Shown here: in pieces, positions 25,712 to 39,213 of the stretch
Layout: the number at the start of each line of letters is the position of its first letter
Position numbering within the stretch: position 1 is the stretch's first letter
Source: Neomelitea salexigens DSM 19753
Lineage (GTDB): Bacteria; Pseudomonadota; Gammaproteobacteria; Pseudomonadales; Spongiibacteraceae
Length of the DNA stretch: 47,672 nucleotides
Reading direction: 5' to 3'
Assembly (NCBI RefSeq): GCF_000422345.1
Contig: NZ_AULP01000015.1
Span: 1 to 47,672 of the forward strand
Made by a program: the position numbers and the translations under genes
The notes under the pieces: generated by a model
Databases searched by the model: none
What the model was told of the DNA's origin: nothing
The model's input: only the letters and a program-made list of their open reading frames with translations

Positions 25712-26515
25712 CTAGCGAATGTGCTCAAGTGGTGGCTTCACTGCCTGCAGCAAGCCTTTTAAGCACTTCGGGTTAGCGGCCACGATGTTGCCGCTCTCCA
25801 GGTAATTGCCACCGCCTTGGAAGTCGCTAATCAGGCCACCGGCCTCGCGAACCAACAGCACACCAGCAGCAATATCCCACTTGCTCAGGCCGATTTCCCA
25901 GAAGCCATCCAGGCGACCCGCAGCAACATAGGCCAAGTCGAGAGCGGCTGAACCGGCGCGGCGGATTCCCGCAGTTTCGCGCGCGACGGCTTCCAGGCTT
26001 TTCATGTAAGCAGCGATATGTTGTTCACTGCGCGACTTAAATGGAATGCCGGTACCGATCAAGGTGCCTTCCAAGCTGGCGGCCATTGTCACGCGGACTC
26101 GACGACCATTTAGCTGGGCGCCGCGGCCACGGCTGGCGGTAAATTCTTCGCGACGGATTGGGTCCAATACAACGGCGTGCTCAATCTGCCCTTGATGAAG
26201 GCAGGCGATCGAGATGCAGTAGTGCGGGATGCCGCGCACGAAATTCGTGGTGCCATCGATGGGGTCGATAATCCACAAATAATCGCTGTCGGGGTTACCG
26301 GTTTCGCCGCCCTCTTCACCGAGGAAGCGGTGTTCGGGGTAGGCTTTTTGGAGGTGGTAGATGATTTCCTGTTCGGCCTTGCGGTCGATTTCGGTGACAA
26401 AATCATTCTCGCCCTTGGATTCAATTTTCAGGCGGTCAATCTGCTCGGCGGCGCGGGCGACCAGATCACCGGCCTTGCGCGCGGCGCGCAGGGCGATATT
26501 CAACATGGGTTGCAT
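25712..26515 (-). CDS. suhB: Inositol-1-monophosphatase / SuhB
   Basis: The 267-residue protein begins MQPMLNIALRAARKAGDLVAR. It has the metal-binding residues of the inositol monophosphatase family: GEEGG, WIIDPIDGTTNFVRGIP and, near the C-terminus, KWDIAAGVLLVREAGG. Besides phosphatase activity, SuhB acts in rRNA transcription antitermination in Escherichia coli. ATG 26515 was chosen because it matches the family N-terminus; an earlier in-frame ATG at 26539 adds eight unconserved residues. secF-suhB proximity is known from Pseudomonas. Confidence 0.95.
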   Translation of the reverse strand: MQPMLNIALRAARKAGDLVARAAEQIDRLKIESKGENDFVTEIDRKAEQEIIYHLQKAYPEHRFLGEEGGETGNPDSDYLWIIDPIDGTTNFVRGIPHYCISIACLHQGQIEHAVVLDPIRREEFTASRGRGAQLNGRRVRVTMAASLEGTLIGTGIPFKSRSEQHIAAYMKSLEAVARETAGIRRAGSAALDLAYVAAGRLDGFWEIGLSKWDIAAGVLLVREAGGLISDFQGGGNYLESGNIVAANPKCLKGLLQAVKPPLEHIR

Positions 26516-26625
26516 AGAACTAAGACCTTGAATGTGCAAGCAATTAGCCGGGCAGTATAACAGAGCATACGCCTGGCTCAGAGGCCTAATTTCATTGTCT
26601 AGGTCGATCCATGCTGTTAAACTGA

Positions 26626-28329
<1,704 letters not shown>

Positions 28330-28350
28330 TGATCGCGCCCGCGCCCCTAA

Positions 28351-29253
<903 letters not shown>

Positions 29254-29308
29254 ACCACATTCATTTTTAAAACAATAACGACGCTCGGCGTCGCGATACG
29301 ACTTATAG

Positions 29309-30607
<1,299 letters not shown>

Positions 30608-30669
30608 TCGCACTGTGTACGTGTGTTCAGAGACAAACGTGGTCTCTGAGCACCGACAAAGGATAAGCA

Positions 30670-30954
30670 ATGACCCGCCGCCGATTGCTGCTACTGCTAC
30701 TGGTATTACTGCTTGCGCTGCAATTGCGCCTGTGGAATGGCAGCGGTAGTTGGGAGCAGATTGTTAGTCTGCGGCGGGAAATTGGCGATCAACAGCAACA
30801 CAATACCGCGCTTCGGCAGCGCAATGATCGGCTGCTGGGCGAGGTGCATAGCCTCAAGAATAACCTCGACAGTATTGAGGAGAGAGCCCGGAATGATATG
30901 GGGCTGATTCGCGAGGACGAAACGTTTTATCTCATCATAGAAGACTCACCGTGA
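30670..30954 (+). CDS. ftsB: Cell division protein FtsB
   Basis: The 94-residue protein has one N-terminal membrane segment (about 5-20) followed by a periplasmic coiled coil (about 30-75) and the conserved end ARNDMGLIREDETFY. FtsB forms the FtsQLB complex that activates septal cell-wall synthesis. The start has aaagga upstream. It lies downstream of eno and overlaps ispD by four bases, the conserved order. Confidence 0.94.
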   Translation: MTRRRLLLLLLVLLLALQLRLWNGSGSWEQIVSLRREIGDQQQHNTALRQRNDRLLGEVHSLKNNLDSIEERARNDMGLIREDETFYLIIEDSP

Positions 30955-31661
30955 CACAGCGTTTGTGGGCCATTATTCCAGCGGCCGGCCGAGGCAGCCG
31001 TTTTGCCAGTGAGCGTCCCAAGCAGTATATGCCTCTCGCTGGTCGCACGGTTGTCGAACACAGTGCATCAGCCCTGCTGGCTGAACCTCAAATATCAGCC
31101 GTGTTGTTTGCTCTCCATCCCAGTGATGAGCAGTTTTCCTCTCTACCCATAAGCCATCATCCCCGAGTTCGGGCTGTGGTTGGCGGCAGTGAACGTGCAG
31201 ATTCTGTGGAGATGGCGCTGCTGACGCTGCGCGGTGAGGCCAGTGATGCCGATTGGGTATTGGTGCACGATGCCGCACGACCCTGCCTGACGTCGGCCGA
31301 TTTGTCGGCGCTGATTCAGGCTACGCTTTCTCAGCAGCGCGGTGGCCTGTTGGCGGCACCGATTGTCGATACGGTAAAGCGTGCCAGCCAAGCCAATGAG
31401 GTCCAAGCAACCCTGGACCGCAGCGGCTTGTGGCGAGCGTTGACGCCGCAGGTATTTCGCTATGGAGAGCTGGTGTCCTCGCTGCGCTACTGCCGAGAGC
31501 ACCGCTTGACGGTAACCGACGAAGCGTCTGCGATTGAACACTGTGGCGGCAGCGTACAGCTGGTGGCAGGCAGTGCGGCGAACATCAAAGTGACTTATCC
31601 CGAGGATTTAGCATTGGCGGAGTTCTATTTGCAGGCGCAGTCGCGCGAAGGGGTGCTCTGA
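30951..31661 (+). CDS. ispD: 2-C-methyl-D-erythritol 4-phosphate cytidylyltransferase
   Basis: The 236-residue enzyme transfers CMP to methylerythritol phosphate in the non-mevalonate isoprenoid pathway. The nucleotide-binding [11 protein letters not shown] is at residues 8-18, [11 protein letters not shown] lies in the middle and [14 protein letters not shown] near the C-terminus. The start codon is given as GTG overlapping the end of ftsB. The stop overlaps the ispF start by one base, so the pair is coupled. Confidence 0.95.
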   Translation: MTQRLWAIIPAAGRGSRFASERPKQYMPLAGRTVVEHSASALLAEPQISAVLFALHPSDEQFSSLPISHHPRVRAVVGGSERADSVEMALLTLRGEASDADWVLVHDAARPCLTSADLSALIQATLSQQRGGLLAAPIVDTVKRASQANEVQATLDRSGLWRALTPQVFRYGELVSSLRYCREHRLTVTDEASAIEHCGGSVQLVAGSAANIKVTYPEDLALAEFYLQAQSREGVL

Positions 31662-32155
31662 TGAGTGGTGTGCGTATTGGTCATGGCTACGATGTTCATC
31701 GCTTTGGCAGCGGAGACCACATTGTTTTGTGCGGCATTCGGCTCGATCACCACCAAGGACTAGAGGCGCATTCCGACGGGGATGTTGCCATTCATGCGCT
31801 CTGCGATGCGCTGCTCGGTGCTTTGGCACTGGGCGATATCGGTCAGCATTTTCCCGACACCGATGCGGCTTACAAGGGCGCGGATAGTGCTGAGCTGTTA
31901 GCGCATTGCTACGCGCTGATAAAGCAGAAAGGCTATGTATTGGGAAATGCCGATATCACCATTGCCGCTCAGGCGCCGAAGCTCGCCCCACACATTCCCA
32001 TTATGCGTCAGCGCCTTGCGAGCGTCCTAAATGTTGCGCTGGCTGATATTAGCGTGAAGGCAACCACGACTGAAAAACTTGGCTTCGTGGGTCGGGAAGA
32101 GGGCATTGCCGTTGACGCTGTTGTATTGCTCGAGCGCGATGCCAATGCTGCCTGA
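31661..32155 (+). CDS. ispF: 2-C-methyl-D-erythritol 2,4-cyclodiphosphate synthase
   Basis: The 164-residue enzyme forms the cyclodiphosphate, the next-but-one step after IspD. The zinc ligands lie in [11 protein letters not shown], and [21 protein letters not shown] and [18 protein letters not shown] are typical. It directly follows ispD and overlaps truD, as in many gammaproteobacteria. Length is normal. Confidence 0.96.
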   Translation: MSGVRIGHGYDVHRFGSGDHIVLCGIRLDHHQGLEAHSDGDVAIHALCDALLGALALGDIGQHFPDTDAAYKGADSAELLAHCYALIKQKGYVLGNADITIAAQAPKLAPHIPIMRQRLASVLNVALADISVKATTTEKLGFVGREEGIAVDAVVLLERDANAA

Positions 32156-33167
32156 CTGGCCAACCTACCTCGGTGCTCCTCAGACGCGCGGACGCCTGCG
32201 CAGCGTGCCCGAGGATTTTGAAGTCGAAGAACAATTTGACGTTGAATTTAGCCTCGATGGTGAATTCGATTGGCTGTGGGTGGAGAAACGTGGCAACAAC
32301 ACCGAGTATGTTGCCCGCCGTATCGCTGACTTAGCCGGTGTTTCCCTCAAAGCCGTTACCTATAGTGGGTTGAAGGACCGACACGCCTTAACTCGGCAAT
32401 GGTTCTGCGTTCACCTGCCGGGTAAGCAGGGGCGAGACTGGGACGGTATTACTGAGGTATCCGGCGACAGTTTTTGGAGGGTAGAACGCTGGGGTCGGCA
32501 CCGGCAGAAACTGCGCCCTGGTAGTCACCGTGCCAATCGCTTTGTGATTCGTCTGCGTGAGGTGGTTGGCGACCGCGACGATATTGATCGCCGCCTGAAG
32601 ATGCTGTGCGCCGGCTACCCGAATTATTTCGGTGAGCAGCGCTTTGGCCACGATGGTGCGAATATCGAGCAGTGCCGCGCTTGGTTTGAGGGAGAGAGTA
32701 AGCCTCAGCGATTTCAGCGAAGTATTTACCTGTCCTCGGCGCGCTCTTACCTGTTTAATGAGGTTTTGGCATTACGATTGCAGGCAGGAACGTGGCTATC
32801 GCCCTTAGAAGGTGAGCTATATAGCTTGCGCGACAGCGGCAGTGTTTTTGCGGCTGAGCCGGATGAGGGGATCGCAAAACGTATCGCCGAGGGGGATATA
32901 CACCCCAGTGGCCCGCTGTTTGGCAAGGTGGCGCGCCACAGCGTTACCGCTGAGGTGGACGCCTTGGAGCAATCGGTGTTCGCCGCCCATAAAACGCTGT
33001 GCGACGGTTTACTGCGCCACGGTATGAAAATGGAACGGCGCAGTCTGCGGGTTATTCCAAAGGAATTATGCTGGCAGTGGTTAAGTGATGATCAGCTGCA
33101 GTTGCAGTTTTCACTACCCAGTGGCTGTTTCGCTACAGCGCTTGTGAGAGAATTTATTAACGCCTGA
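32145..33167 (+). CDS. truD: tRNA pseudouridine(13) synthase
   Basis: The 340-residue enzyme converts uridine 13 of certain tRNAs to pseudouridine. The catalytic Asp lies in [15 protein letters not shown] and NYFGEQRFG is the second conserved motif. I chose ATG 32145, which overlaps the end of ispF by 11 bases; ATG 32139 two codons upstream is equally usable. The ispF-truD order is conserved, normally followed by surE, which is absent here. Confidence 0.95.
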   Translation: MLPDWPTYLGAPQTRGRLRSVPEDFEVEEQFDVEFSLDGEFDWLWVEKRGNNTEYVARRIADLAGVSLKAVTYSGLKDRHALTRQWFCVHLPGKQGRDWDGITEVSGDSFWRVERWGRHRQKLRPGSHRANRFVIRLREVVGDRDDIDRRLKMLCAGYPNYFGEQRFGHDGANIEQCRAWFEGESKPQRFQRSIYLSSARSYLFNEVLALRLQAGTWLSPLEGELYSLRDSGSVFAAEPDEGIAKRIAEGDIHPSGPLFGKVARHSVTAEVDALEQSVFAAHKTLCDGLLRHGMKMERRSLRVIPKELCWQWLSDDQLQLQFSLPSGCFATALVREFINA

Positions 33168-33193
33168 AGGCCATAAAACAGAGAAGAGCAAAG

Positions 33194-33862
33194 GTGAGTA
33201 GTATTAACTTGCAGGGCATTGGGATGACCTCCCAGCGTACCCGAGATCGAATGATCGAGCGCTTGCGCGCGCAGGGCATTAGCAATCAAAAGGTGCTGGA
33301 TACGATTCGGGCCACACCGCGGCATATCTTTCTGGATGAGGCGTTAGCTCACCGCGCTTATGAGGACAGTTCGCTGCCGATAGGCTTCCAGCAAACGCTT
33401 TCTCAGCCCTACATTGTTGCACGCATGACAGAGCTGTTGTTGGCCAATGGCCCGCGTGAGCGCGTGCTGGAAGTGGGCACGGGGTCGGGCTATCAAACAG
33501 CGATTCTAGCGCAACACGTCGGGCGCGTGTTCAGCGTTGAGCGCATCCGACCTCTGCAGGAGAAAGCGCGTAAGCGCCTTCGCCATTTGGGCCTGCACAA
33601 TGTGCATTTGCGCCATGCTGACGGCGGTATGGGCTGGCCTGAGCGTGGACCCTTCGATGCGATACTCTCGGCGGCGGCGCCAGAGGTGGTGCCAGCTGAG
33701 TTGTTAGAACAACTCGCGGTGGGCGGCAGGCTGGTTATTCCCGTCGGTGAGCAGGGCAAACCACAGAGCCTTTATGTTTACGACCGGCATGAAGACGGTA
33801 TAGAAGAGCAGTGCATTGAGCCGGTGTTGTTCGTGCCTCTGGTGGGTGGTGTTGTCGCCTAA
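33194..33862 (+). CDS. pcm: Protein-L-isoaspartate O-methyltransferase
   Basis: The 222-residue enzyme repairs damaged isoaspartyl residues by S-adenosylmethionine-dependent methylation. It has [25 protein letters not shown] and the cofactor-binding [15 protein letters not shown], followed by [21 protein letters not shown]. The start is GTG at 33194, only 26 bases after truD; an internal ATG at 33224 would shorten it by ten residues. It is normally encoded next to surE. Confidence 0.95.
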   Translation: MSSINLQGIGMTSQRTRDRMIERLRAQGISNQKVLDTIRATPRHIFLDEALAHRAYEDSSLPIGFQQTLSQPYIVARMTELLLANGPRERVLEVGTGSGYQTAILAQHVGRVFSVERIRPLQEKARKRLRHLGLHNVHLRHADGGMGWPERGPFDAILSAAAPEVVPAELLEQLAVGGRLVIPVGEQGKPQSLYVYDRHEDGIEEQCIEPVLFVPLVGGVVA

Positions 33863-33893
33863 ACGTGTTGCCAAATTCAATTAAGGAAGATGT

Positions 33894-34799
33894 ATGAAGG
33901 GCTTTAGCGCTGGCGTGATGCTGCGCGGGGCGGCAATGGGTGCTGCCGATATTGTACCGGGAGTCTCGGGAGGAACTGTCGCCTTCATTACCGGTATTTA
34001 CGACCAGCTCATTGAAAGTTTGAAAGCCTGCAATCTGCAGGCACTCAAGTTACTGTTCACGCGCGGTCCATCGGCGGCATGGCAGTACGTCAATGGTGGT
34101 TTTTTGCTGAGTTTATTACTGGGAATCGCCTTCAGTGTGTTGTCGCTGGCGCGAGCGATATCCTGGGCTCTGGCTACTCACCCGCTGTTGCTGGCAGCCT
34201 TCTTTTTCGGGTTGATCCTCGCGTCGGCATTGTTTGTCTACCAGCAGATTCCCGGCCGGGGGCAGCCTATTGGTTTTGTTGTACTGGGCTTGGTTTTCGC
34301 GCTGGTCATCTCCGCGCTGCGCCCGGCGGAGGTGCCGGTGAATATGTTGACCGTTTATGGCGCGGGTGCGGTGGCGATATGCGCGATGATCTTGCCGGGA
34401 ATTTCAGGCAGTTTTATCCTGCTACTGCTGGGGATGTATGAGCCGATTATCAATGCCATTAAGTCGATGGACCTTGGCATGATCGCGGTGTTCATGCTGG
34501 GCTGTGCCACGGGCTTGATGTTGTTTGTTCGCCTGCTTAGCTACTTGATGCACACCCATAGGCGCTCGTTGCTGGCTACGTTGACAGGGATTCTGCTGGG
34601 GTCATTGGCGGTGATTTGGCCGTGGAAGCTTTCCTCAGCGGGGCTGTTATTGACCGATGAGCACAGCGTCGATTGGCGTAATGTCTGGCCCATGCAGTAC
34701 GCTGAACAAGCTGACCCTCAGTGGTTGATGTGCGCGCTGCTGATGGCCGTTGGTTTTGCTACTGTCTTTTTGCTTGAGCGCGTAGCCAGTAGAAATTGA
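33894..34799 (+). CDS. DUF368 family membrane protein (probable undecaprenyl phosphate translocase, PopT-type)
   Basis: The 301-residue polytopic membrane protein has about eight hydrophobic segments. It carries the DUF368 signature GAADIVPGVSGGTVAFITGIYDQLI at the N-terminus and its repeat-like counterpart MILPGISGSFILLLLGMYEPII in the second half. Members have been shown to recycle undecaprenyl phosphate across the cytoplasmic membrane, supporting cell-wall synthesis. The start at 33894 has aaggaag upstream. It lies between pcm and nlpD, an unusual location that I note as odd. Substrate is from family knowledge. Confidence 0.88.
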   Translation: MKGFSAGVMLRGAAMGAADIVPGVSGGTVAFITGIYDQLIESLKACNLQALKLLFTRGPSAAWQYVNGGFLLSLLLGIAFSVLSLARAISWALATHPLLLAAFFFGLILASALFVYQQIPGRGQPIGFVVLGLVFALVISALRPAEVPVNMLTVYGAGAVAICAMILPGISGSFILLLLGMYEPIINAIKSMDLGMIAVFMLGCATGLMLFVRLLSYLMHTHRRSLLATLTGILLGSLAVIWPWKLSSAGLLLTDEHSVDWRNVWPMQYAEQADPQWLMCALLMAVGFATVFLLERVASRN

Positions 34800-34971
34800 G
34801 ACTTTTTTAAGATTATTTTTACATAAGCCGAGGCGTTTAAATCACTGATAACAATCAAAACCCGCTTGATCCTGCTGCGGATAAAAAGAATCTTTTGTTC
34901 GCTTTAGGGTCAATCAGTCGTTGCCAATGACAAATTGCCACTGGAAAGCTCGCTATGAAGGTTCCGCGTCA

Positions 34972-35742
34972 GTGAAGAGGGTAGGATACACTCTGCTTAT
35001 GGCTGTGCTGTTGTTGGCGCTTGGCGCATGCAGCGCCCCTCATCGCCCTGCGCCGGTTGTTGATCGATACAACCCTTCAGAAAAGCCGCCGCCCTATTAT
35101 ATTGTCAGCCGTGGTGACACCCTTTTCTCAATCGCATGGCGTTACGGTTTCGACGTTAAACGGTTAGCGAACGCTAACAATATTCGATCGCCGTACACCA
35201 TCTTCCCCGGCCAGGCGATCATGTTGAAAGAGCGTTATGCCGCGCCGTCCACGCCGAAAAAAGTTGCGGGGAAATCCGTTTCTTCACCCTCAGTAAAAAC
35301 CCCTACGCCAACAGTAAAGCCTCAAAAAAAGACTATTGCGAAGAAGTCGTCGCCGCCGCGTAGCTCCGCGAAGGAGTCATGGCGCTGGCCGGTAAAGGGG
35401 CCGCTTACGCGAGGGTTTGTTGCGACAGGCCAGGCTCACAAGGGTATTGATATCAAAGGTAAAATGGGTGAGCCTGTAAGGGCATCGAAGAGTGGTGTTG
35501 TCGTTTACGCAGGCAGTGGCTTGGTAGGTTACGGCAACCTACTTATATTGAAACACTCAGAGCGCTACTTAAGTGCCTACGGTCACAATCGGCGCTTGCT
35601 AGTAAAAGAGGGAGAGAGCGTTAACGCTGGGCAAACCATCGCTGAACTTGGTGACAGCGGTACGAACTCGGCGAAGTTGCATTTTGAAGTTCGAATTGAC
35701 GGAAAACCGGTTGATCCCTTGAAGCTGCTTCCGCGGCGTTAG
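34972..35742 (+). CDS. nlpD: NlpD-like lipoprotein, LysM plus LytM (M23) domains
   Basis: The product (256 residues from GTG 34972) starts with a lipoprotein signal peptide ending LGAC. A LysM peptidoglycan-binding domain follows (YYIVSRGDTLFSIAWRYGF), then a Lys/Ser/Pro linker and a LytM domain. HKGIDI keeps the first His and Asp of the peptidase site, but the HxH motif is KLH in KLHFEV. Like Escherichia coli NlpD it is therefore probably an amidase activator rather than a peptidase. GTG 34972 is preferred because it starts the signal peptide (VKRVGYTLLMAVLLL) with gaagg upstream; TTG 34921 or ATG 34927 would add an unlikely extension. It precedes rpoS, as in other gammaproteobacteria. Confidence 0.88.
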   Translation: MKRVGYTLLMAVLLLALGACSAPHRPAPVVDRYNPSEKPPPYYIVSRGDTLFSIAWRYGFDVKRLANANNIRSPYTIFPGQAIMLKERYAAPSTPKKVAGKSVSSPSVKTPTPTVKPQKKTIAKKSSPPRSSAKESWRWPVKGPLTRGFVATGQAHKGIDIKGKMGEPVRASKSGVVVYAGSGLVGYGNLLILKHSERYLSAYGHNRRLLVKEGESVNAGQTIAELGDSGTNSAKLHFEVRIDGKPVDPLKLLPRR

Positions 35743-35807
35743 AGTAGGAGGAGCAAGAGGGCGTCACCCAAGTCGAAACAATAACAATCTTGCATAAGGA
35801 TTCGACG

Positions 35808-36785
35808 ATGCGGGTATATGAATCGAACGGAAAAGCGTCGCGGCCTGTTAAGGGCGTGGCAGATACGGATATAGAAAAACAACAAGAACCCACTACTGAG
35901 AAAGGCATCAGCCGCTTAAAACGCAGTAAGCGGCACAGCGCTGAGTTAGATGTTACTCAGTTATACCTCAACGAAATTGGCTATTCGCCGTTACTCACTG
36001 CCGATGAAGAAGTCTATTACTCGCGCCTAGCTCGCAAGGGTGATGAGGCTGGTCGCAAGCGCATGATAGAGAGTAACCTGCGCTTGGTGGTGAAAATTGC
36101 CCGCCGCTATCTAAATCGAGGTCTTACTCTGCTCGACTTAGTAGAGGAGGGGAATTTGGGGCTTATTCGCGCCGTCGAGAAGTTTGACCCCGAGCGCGGC
36201 TTTCGTTTTTCTACCTATGCCACTTGGTGGATACGCCAAACCATTGAACGGGCGATTATGAATCAGACCCGCACGATTCGTTTGCCGATACACGTGGTGA
36301 AAGAGCTCAACAGTTATTTGCGCGCGGAGCGCGAGCTGAGCCAAAAGCTGGACCACATGCCCTCGCCGGAAGAAATGGCAAGGGAGCTGGATCGCCCTGT
36401 TGCCGAGGCCAAGCGCCTGTGTGGGCTAAAAGAGCGTGTGGCGTCGGTGGATGTACCCCTGGCGCAGGACTCCGATCAAGTGCTGCTGGACACAATCGCC
36501 GATCACAACGCGCTAAACCCCAGTCAAATTCTGCAAAATGATGACCTCTCCGACAGCATTGACCACTGGCTCGATGAGCTGAGCGATAAGCAAAGAGAAG
36601 TGGTGGTAAGGCGATTTGGGTTGCGCGGCCACGAGGCGGCAACACTGGAAGAAGTCGGGCGCGAGATCGGCTTGACCCGCGAACGGGTGCGGCAGATCCA
36701 GGTCGAAGCCTTAAAAAGCCTGCGGGGCATGTTTGAAAGCAATGGCCTTAGCGCGAGTGCGTTGTTTGCCGACGAGCCCGACTGA
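35808..36785 (+). CDS. rpoS: RNA polymerase sigma factor RpoS
   Basis: The 325-residue sigma factor directs stationary-phase and stress transcription. Region 1.2 to 2 includes [22 protein letters not shown] and the core-binding [13 protein letters not shown]. The -10 recognition segment is [21 protein letters not shown]. Region 4 has the helix-turn-helix [27 protein letters not shown] 35808 has aagga eight bases upstream; an in-frame TTG at 35790 is less likely. nlpD-rpoS order is conserved, and in Escherichia coli the main rpoS promoter lies within nlpD. Confidence 0.96.
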   Translation: MRVYESNGKASRPVKGVADTDIEKQQEPTTEKGISRLKRSKRHSAELDVTQLYLNEIGYSPLLTADEEVYYSRLARKGDEAGRKRMIESNLRLVVKIARRYLNRGLTLLDLVEEGNLGLIRAVEKFDPERGFRFSTYATWWIRQTIERAIMNQTRTIRLPIHVVKELNSYLRAERELSQKLDHMPSPEEMARELDRPVAEAKRLCGLKERVASVDVPLAQDSDQVLLDTIADHNALNPSQILQNDDLSDSIDHWLDELSDKQREVVVRRFGLRGHEAATLEEVGREIGLTRERVRQIQVEALKSLRGMFESNGLSASALFADEPD

Positions 36786-36791
36786 GGAGAT

Positions 36792-37445
36792 TTACTCTGA
36801 CCTTGGAAAACACTCCCCCAGGCGATAGTGCTTGAGGCCTTGAGTATTTTCCAAACTGCACTCCAGCATCGCTTGTGCCAGCTGTGTACCTGAAATCGGC
36901 CGATAGTTTTTTAAGCCGGGGAGGTGGCAGGCGGCTTCCATAAGCGGGGCAGAGAGTGATTCTGCCCAGCGGCGTTGGTCGCGAGCACCTGTTAGCAGCG
37001 AAGGTTGAAATATGCTGGTGCTTGCGAAGTTGAGCGCAATGACCGCGTCCTCTAACTCGCCCTTCATTTGCATGTAGGCGCTTAAACTATTCGCATTGGC
37101 GCCCATGGCTGACACAAGCAAATAATGTGGCACGCCTTGTTGCGCGGCCATTTGAGCGGCGCGAAGCTGGTAGTCCACGTCAACGCGGCGCTGAGCGGCC
37201 AGTGAGCCCGCCTGCTTGCGCGTTGTCCCCAGGCAGGAAAATAGACAGTCGCCCTGAAACGCCTCTGCGTAATTTTCCAGTTGCTCAAAATCAGCGTGAC
37301 AATGCGCTAATTTGGGGTGGTCGAGGTGGGGAGCCCGGCGACTGATGCAGCGCACGTTCGAGAATGCAGGGCTGTGAACCAAGAGTTCCAGCAATGCACT
37401 GCCAACCAGGCCCGTGCCACCGAGTACCACTGCGGTTTTATTCAT
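36792..37445 (-). CDS. NAD(P)-binding Rossmann-fold protein (NAD(P)H-binding / HTATIP2-like)
   Basis: The 217-residue protein begins with the dinucleotide-binding loop VVLGGTGLVGSALLELL and shows CLFSCLGTTRKQAGS and YLLVSAMGANANS, with the Ser and Tyr-like pattern of extended short-chain dehydrogenases. The TSIFQPSLLTGARDQRR block is typical for the NAD(P)H-binding atypical SDR group that includes the human HTATIP2. Its substrate is unknown. It is convergent with rpoS; only six bases separate the stop codons. Confidence 0.88.
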   Translation of the reverse strand: MNKTAVVLGGTGLVGSALLELLVHSPAFSNVRCISRRAPHLDHPKLAHCHADFEQLENYAEAFQGDCLFSCLGTTRKQAGSLAAQRRVDVDYQLRAAQMAAQQGVPHYLLVSAMGANANSLSAYMQMKGELEDAVIALNFASTSIFQPSLLTGARDQRRWAESLSAPLMEAACHLPGLKNYRPISGTQLAQAMLECSLENTQGLKHYRLGECFPRSE

Positions 37446-37487
37446 TGATATGTCCTTGCCAATGGCTGGTTCAATTTACGCGCTTAC

Positions 37488-37517
37488 AAAAAAGGCGGCC
37501 TGAAGGCCGCCTTTTTC
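37488..37517 (-). terminator. Rho-independent terminator downstream of mdh
   Basis: AAAGGCGGCC and GGCCGCCTTT flank a TGAA loop, with T-rich runs on both sides. It lies 22 bases beyond the mdh stop codon and upstream of the next gene on the same strand, so it closes the mdh transcript. Confidence 0.9.
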
Positions 37518-37538
37518 TTTACTGCCTGGCAAAATGCC

Positions 37539-38519
37539 TTAGGGCAGCAAGTGCTTAACGCCGTCGCGCTCTTCAGCCAACTCTTGCTCAGTCGCCTGCA
37601 TTTTCGCACGGCTGAAATCGTTGATGTCAACGCCTTGAACGATCTCCCAGTCACCGCCTTTGCAGCGGCAGGGGAAGGAGTAGATCAGGCCTTCTTGAAT
37701 GCCGTAGCTACCGTCGCTGTAAACGCCCATAGATACCCAGTCGTCGCCTTCAGTACCCAGTGCCCAGCTGCGCATGTGGTCGATAGCCGCATTGGCTGCT
37801 GACGCTGCAGAAGACGCACCGCGCGCCTTGATGATGGCTGCGCCACGCTGCTGAACTGTTGGAATGAAGTCGTTCTCCAGCCATTCTTGATCAACCAGGT
37901 CGGAGGCAGTTTCACCCGCAACTTTTGCATTGAACAGATCCGGGTACTGAGTGGCAGAGTGGTTGCCCCAGATAGTCATGTTCGTTACGTCGTTAACGGT
38001 TTTGCCGGTTTTCTGAGCAATCTGCGTCATCGCGCGGTTGTGGTCCAGGCGAGTCATTGCAGTGAAGTTGCGCGGGTTGATAGACGGCGCATTGCGCTGA
38101 GTGATCAGAGCGTTGGTGTTGGCAGGGTTGCCGACTACCAGTACTTTGATATCTTTGCTGGCATTTTCGTCGATCGCTTTACCCTGAACAGAGAAGATCG
38201 CGGCATTTGCTTCCAGCAGATCCTTGCGCTCCATACCGGGGCCACGTGGGCGAGCGCCAACAAGCAGGGCGTAATCGCTGTCCTTGAAGCCAACATTGGG
38301 GTCGTCAGTGCAGACAACACCGCTCAGCAGTGGGAAGGCACAGTCTTCAAGCTCCATTTTTACGCCTTCCAGCGCGTCCAGAGCAGGAGTGATATCCAGC
38401 AGTTGCAGAATGACGGGCTGATCGTCGCCCAGCATAGCGCCGGAAGCGATACGGAAAAGCAGTGCATAGCCAATCTGGCCTGCTGCACCGGTAACGGTGA
38501 CACGAACGGGTTGTTTCAT
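37539..38519 (-). CDS. mdh: Malate dehydrogenase (NAD-dependent)
   Basis: The 326-residue enzyme interconverts malate and oxaloacetate in the citric acid cycle. It has the NAD-binding [21 protein letters not shown], the substrate-binding arginines in [27 protein letters not shown], and the catalytic His in [12 protein letters not shown]. This is the LDH-like type 2 MDH of about 326 residues found in many proteobacteria, not the 312-residue Escherichia coli type. A strong aaaggga precedes the start. It is divergent from the interrupted ttcA. Confidence 0.96.
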   Translation of the reverse strand: MKQPVRVTVTGAAGQIGYALLFRIASGAMLGDDQPVILQLLDITPALDALEGVKMELEDCAFPLLSGVVCTDDPNVGFKDSDYALLVGARPRGPGMERKDLLEANAAIFSVQGKAIDENASKDIKVLVVGNPANTNALITQRNAPSINPRNFTAMTRLDHNRAMTQIAQKTGKTVNDVTNMTIWGNHSATQYPDLFNAKVAGETASDLVDQEWLENDFIPTVQQRGAAIIKARGASSAASAANAAIDHMRSWALGTEGDDWVSMGVYSDGSYGIQEGLIYSFPCRCKGGDWEIVQGVDINDFSRAKMQATEQELAEERDGVKHLLP

Positions 38520-38701
38520 GGAGCGTTCCCTTTCTGGTAAATGATCTGGTCTTTAGCCGGTTGTGAGCGGGTGCGACCGGACGTGGATTACACAATCCGG
38601 CATGCACCCGTGCCGGGGTCTGGCCGTGTAAAAATAACACCTCATGCCAGCAGATTTTGGCGGGCTAATAATAGACACCTAAGGCAAAGATTACCAGTCG
38701 C

Positions 38702-38720
38702 AGCGGCGTTTTCCGCCGCT
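38702..38720. other. GC-rich hairpin in the mdh-ttcA intergenic region
   Basis: AGCGGCG and CGCCGCT form a perfect 7-bp stem with a five-base loop (ttttc), with no clear T run after it. The 295-base gap between mdh and the ttcA start holds this hairpin and a second dyad (ccgga and tccgg around 38576-38600). No gene is supported there. Confidence 0.4.
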
Positions 38721-38768
38721 CTAAGGGGAATTTTTCAAGCCTTTGTGGCTGATATTTAGTCAACTCTA

Positions 38769-38774
38769 TATAAT
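38769..38774 (+). promoter_or_regulatory. Probable native ttcA promoter (-10 box)
   Basis: TATAAT matches the -10 consensus exactly, 41 bases upstream of the preferred ttcA start. No good -35 is seen at the right distance. The promoter reads into the disrupted ttcA and on toward the mobile element's genes. Confidence 0.45.
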
Positions 38775-38814
38775 GCGCCGCTCGTCTTCGTTCACCGATA
38801 CACAGGCAACAGCT

Positions 38815-39003
38815 ATGTTTTCCGCTTCTGAAACCCCGAGTTCTGCGACGCCGGCAATGTCTAAGCTGGAGTTTAACAAGTTGCAGAAGCGCCTCCGCCG
38901 GCACACCGGGCAGGCGATAGAGGATTTTCAGATGATCGAAGAGGGCGACCGGGTAATGGTCTGCCTGTCGGGTGGTAAATTATGTCCGGTAAATATCTTG
39001 TAA
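38815..39003 (+). pseudogene. ttcA: ttcA 5' fragment, cut in its PP-loop by a mobile island
   Basis: This is the start of the native tRNA 2-thiocytidine synthetase. After a variable N-terminus it reads [19 protein letters not shown] and [16 protein letters not shown], then departs from all TtcA sequence at 38980. It runs only seven more codons (LCPVNIL) to a stop. The cut falls between the Lys and the Asp of the PP-loop SGGKDS, the ATP-pyrophosphatase motif, so the roughly 60-residue product cannot be active. The 3' part of the native gene is not in the window. Codon use is GC-rich like that of the core genes. ATG 38815 is preferred; ATG 38773 overlaps the -10 box. An intact ttcA lies 5.8 kb downstream in the island. 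Confidence 0.93.
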
Positions 39004-39083
39004 ACATTGGCTGAGAGCTGCCAACTGTGCTGCTAGGGTTATTGCATCTGTCACGACATGCTAATCTTGTTGGTATTACCTAG

Positions 39084-39113
39084 TTTTTCTCTTTTCTCTT
39101 TTCTCTTTTCTCC
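39084..39113 (+). repeat. Pyrimidine heptamer tandem repeat (CTCTTTT) near the island's left end
   Basis: Three to four direct copies of a CTCTTTT heptamer form a polypyrimidine tract about 105 bases inside the left end of the island. It lies just upstream of the probable gin promoter. It may be a binding site for the recombination proteins or a slippage-prone tract; the role is not known. Confidence 0.75.
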
Positions 39114-39148
39114 GTTTGTAGTTGACCCTCACTGTTGATTGATTATTT

Positions 39149-39177
39149 TTGACAAAATGTAAGCTTCAGCATACAGT
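39149..39177 (+). promoter_or_regulatory. Probable promoter of the gin operon
   Basis: TTGACA (39149-39154) matches the -35 consensus exactly. It is followed after 17 bases by TACAGT (39172-39177), four of six matches to the -10 consensus. It lies about 37 bases upstream of the first recombinase start, so the island can transcribe its operon without the host ttcA promoter. Confidence 0.6.
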
Positions 39178-39213
39178 CGTATAAAAATTATTGCCCGGTG
39201 CGATTTGTCAAGA

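Noticed and set aside
39084-39113. CRISPR-like array
   Set aside because: The units are 7 bases without spacers; it is a simple tandem repeat.
38980-39213. A tRNA gene or tRNA fragment as the island's attachment site
   Set aside because: No cloverleaf or TPsiC-like sequence is present; the target is clearly the ttcA coding sequence.
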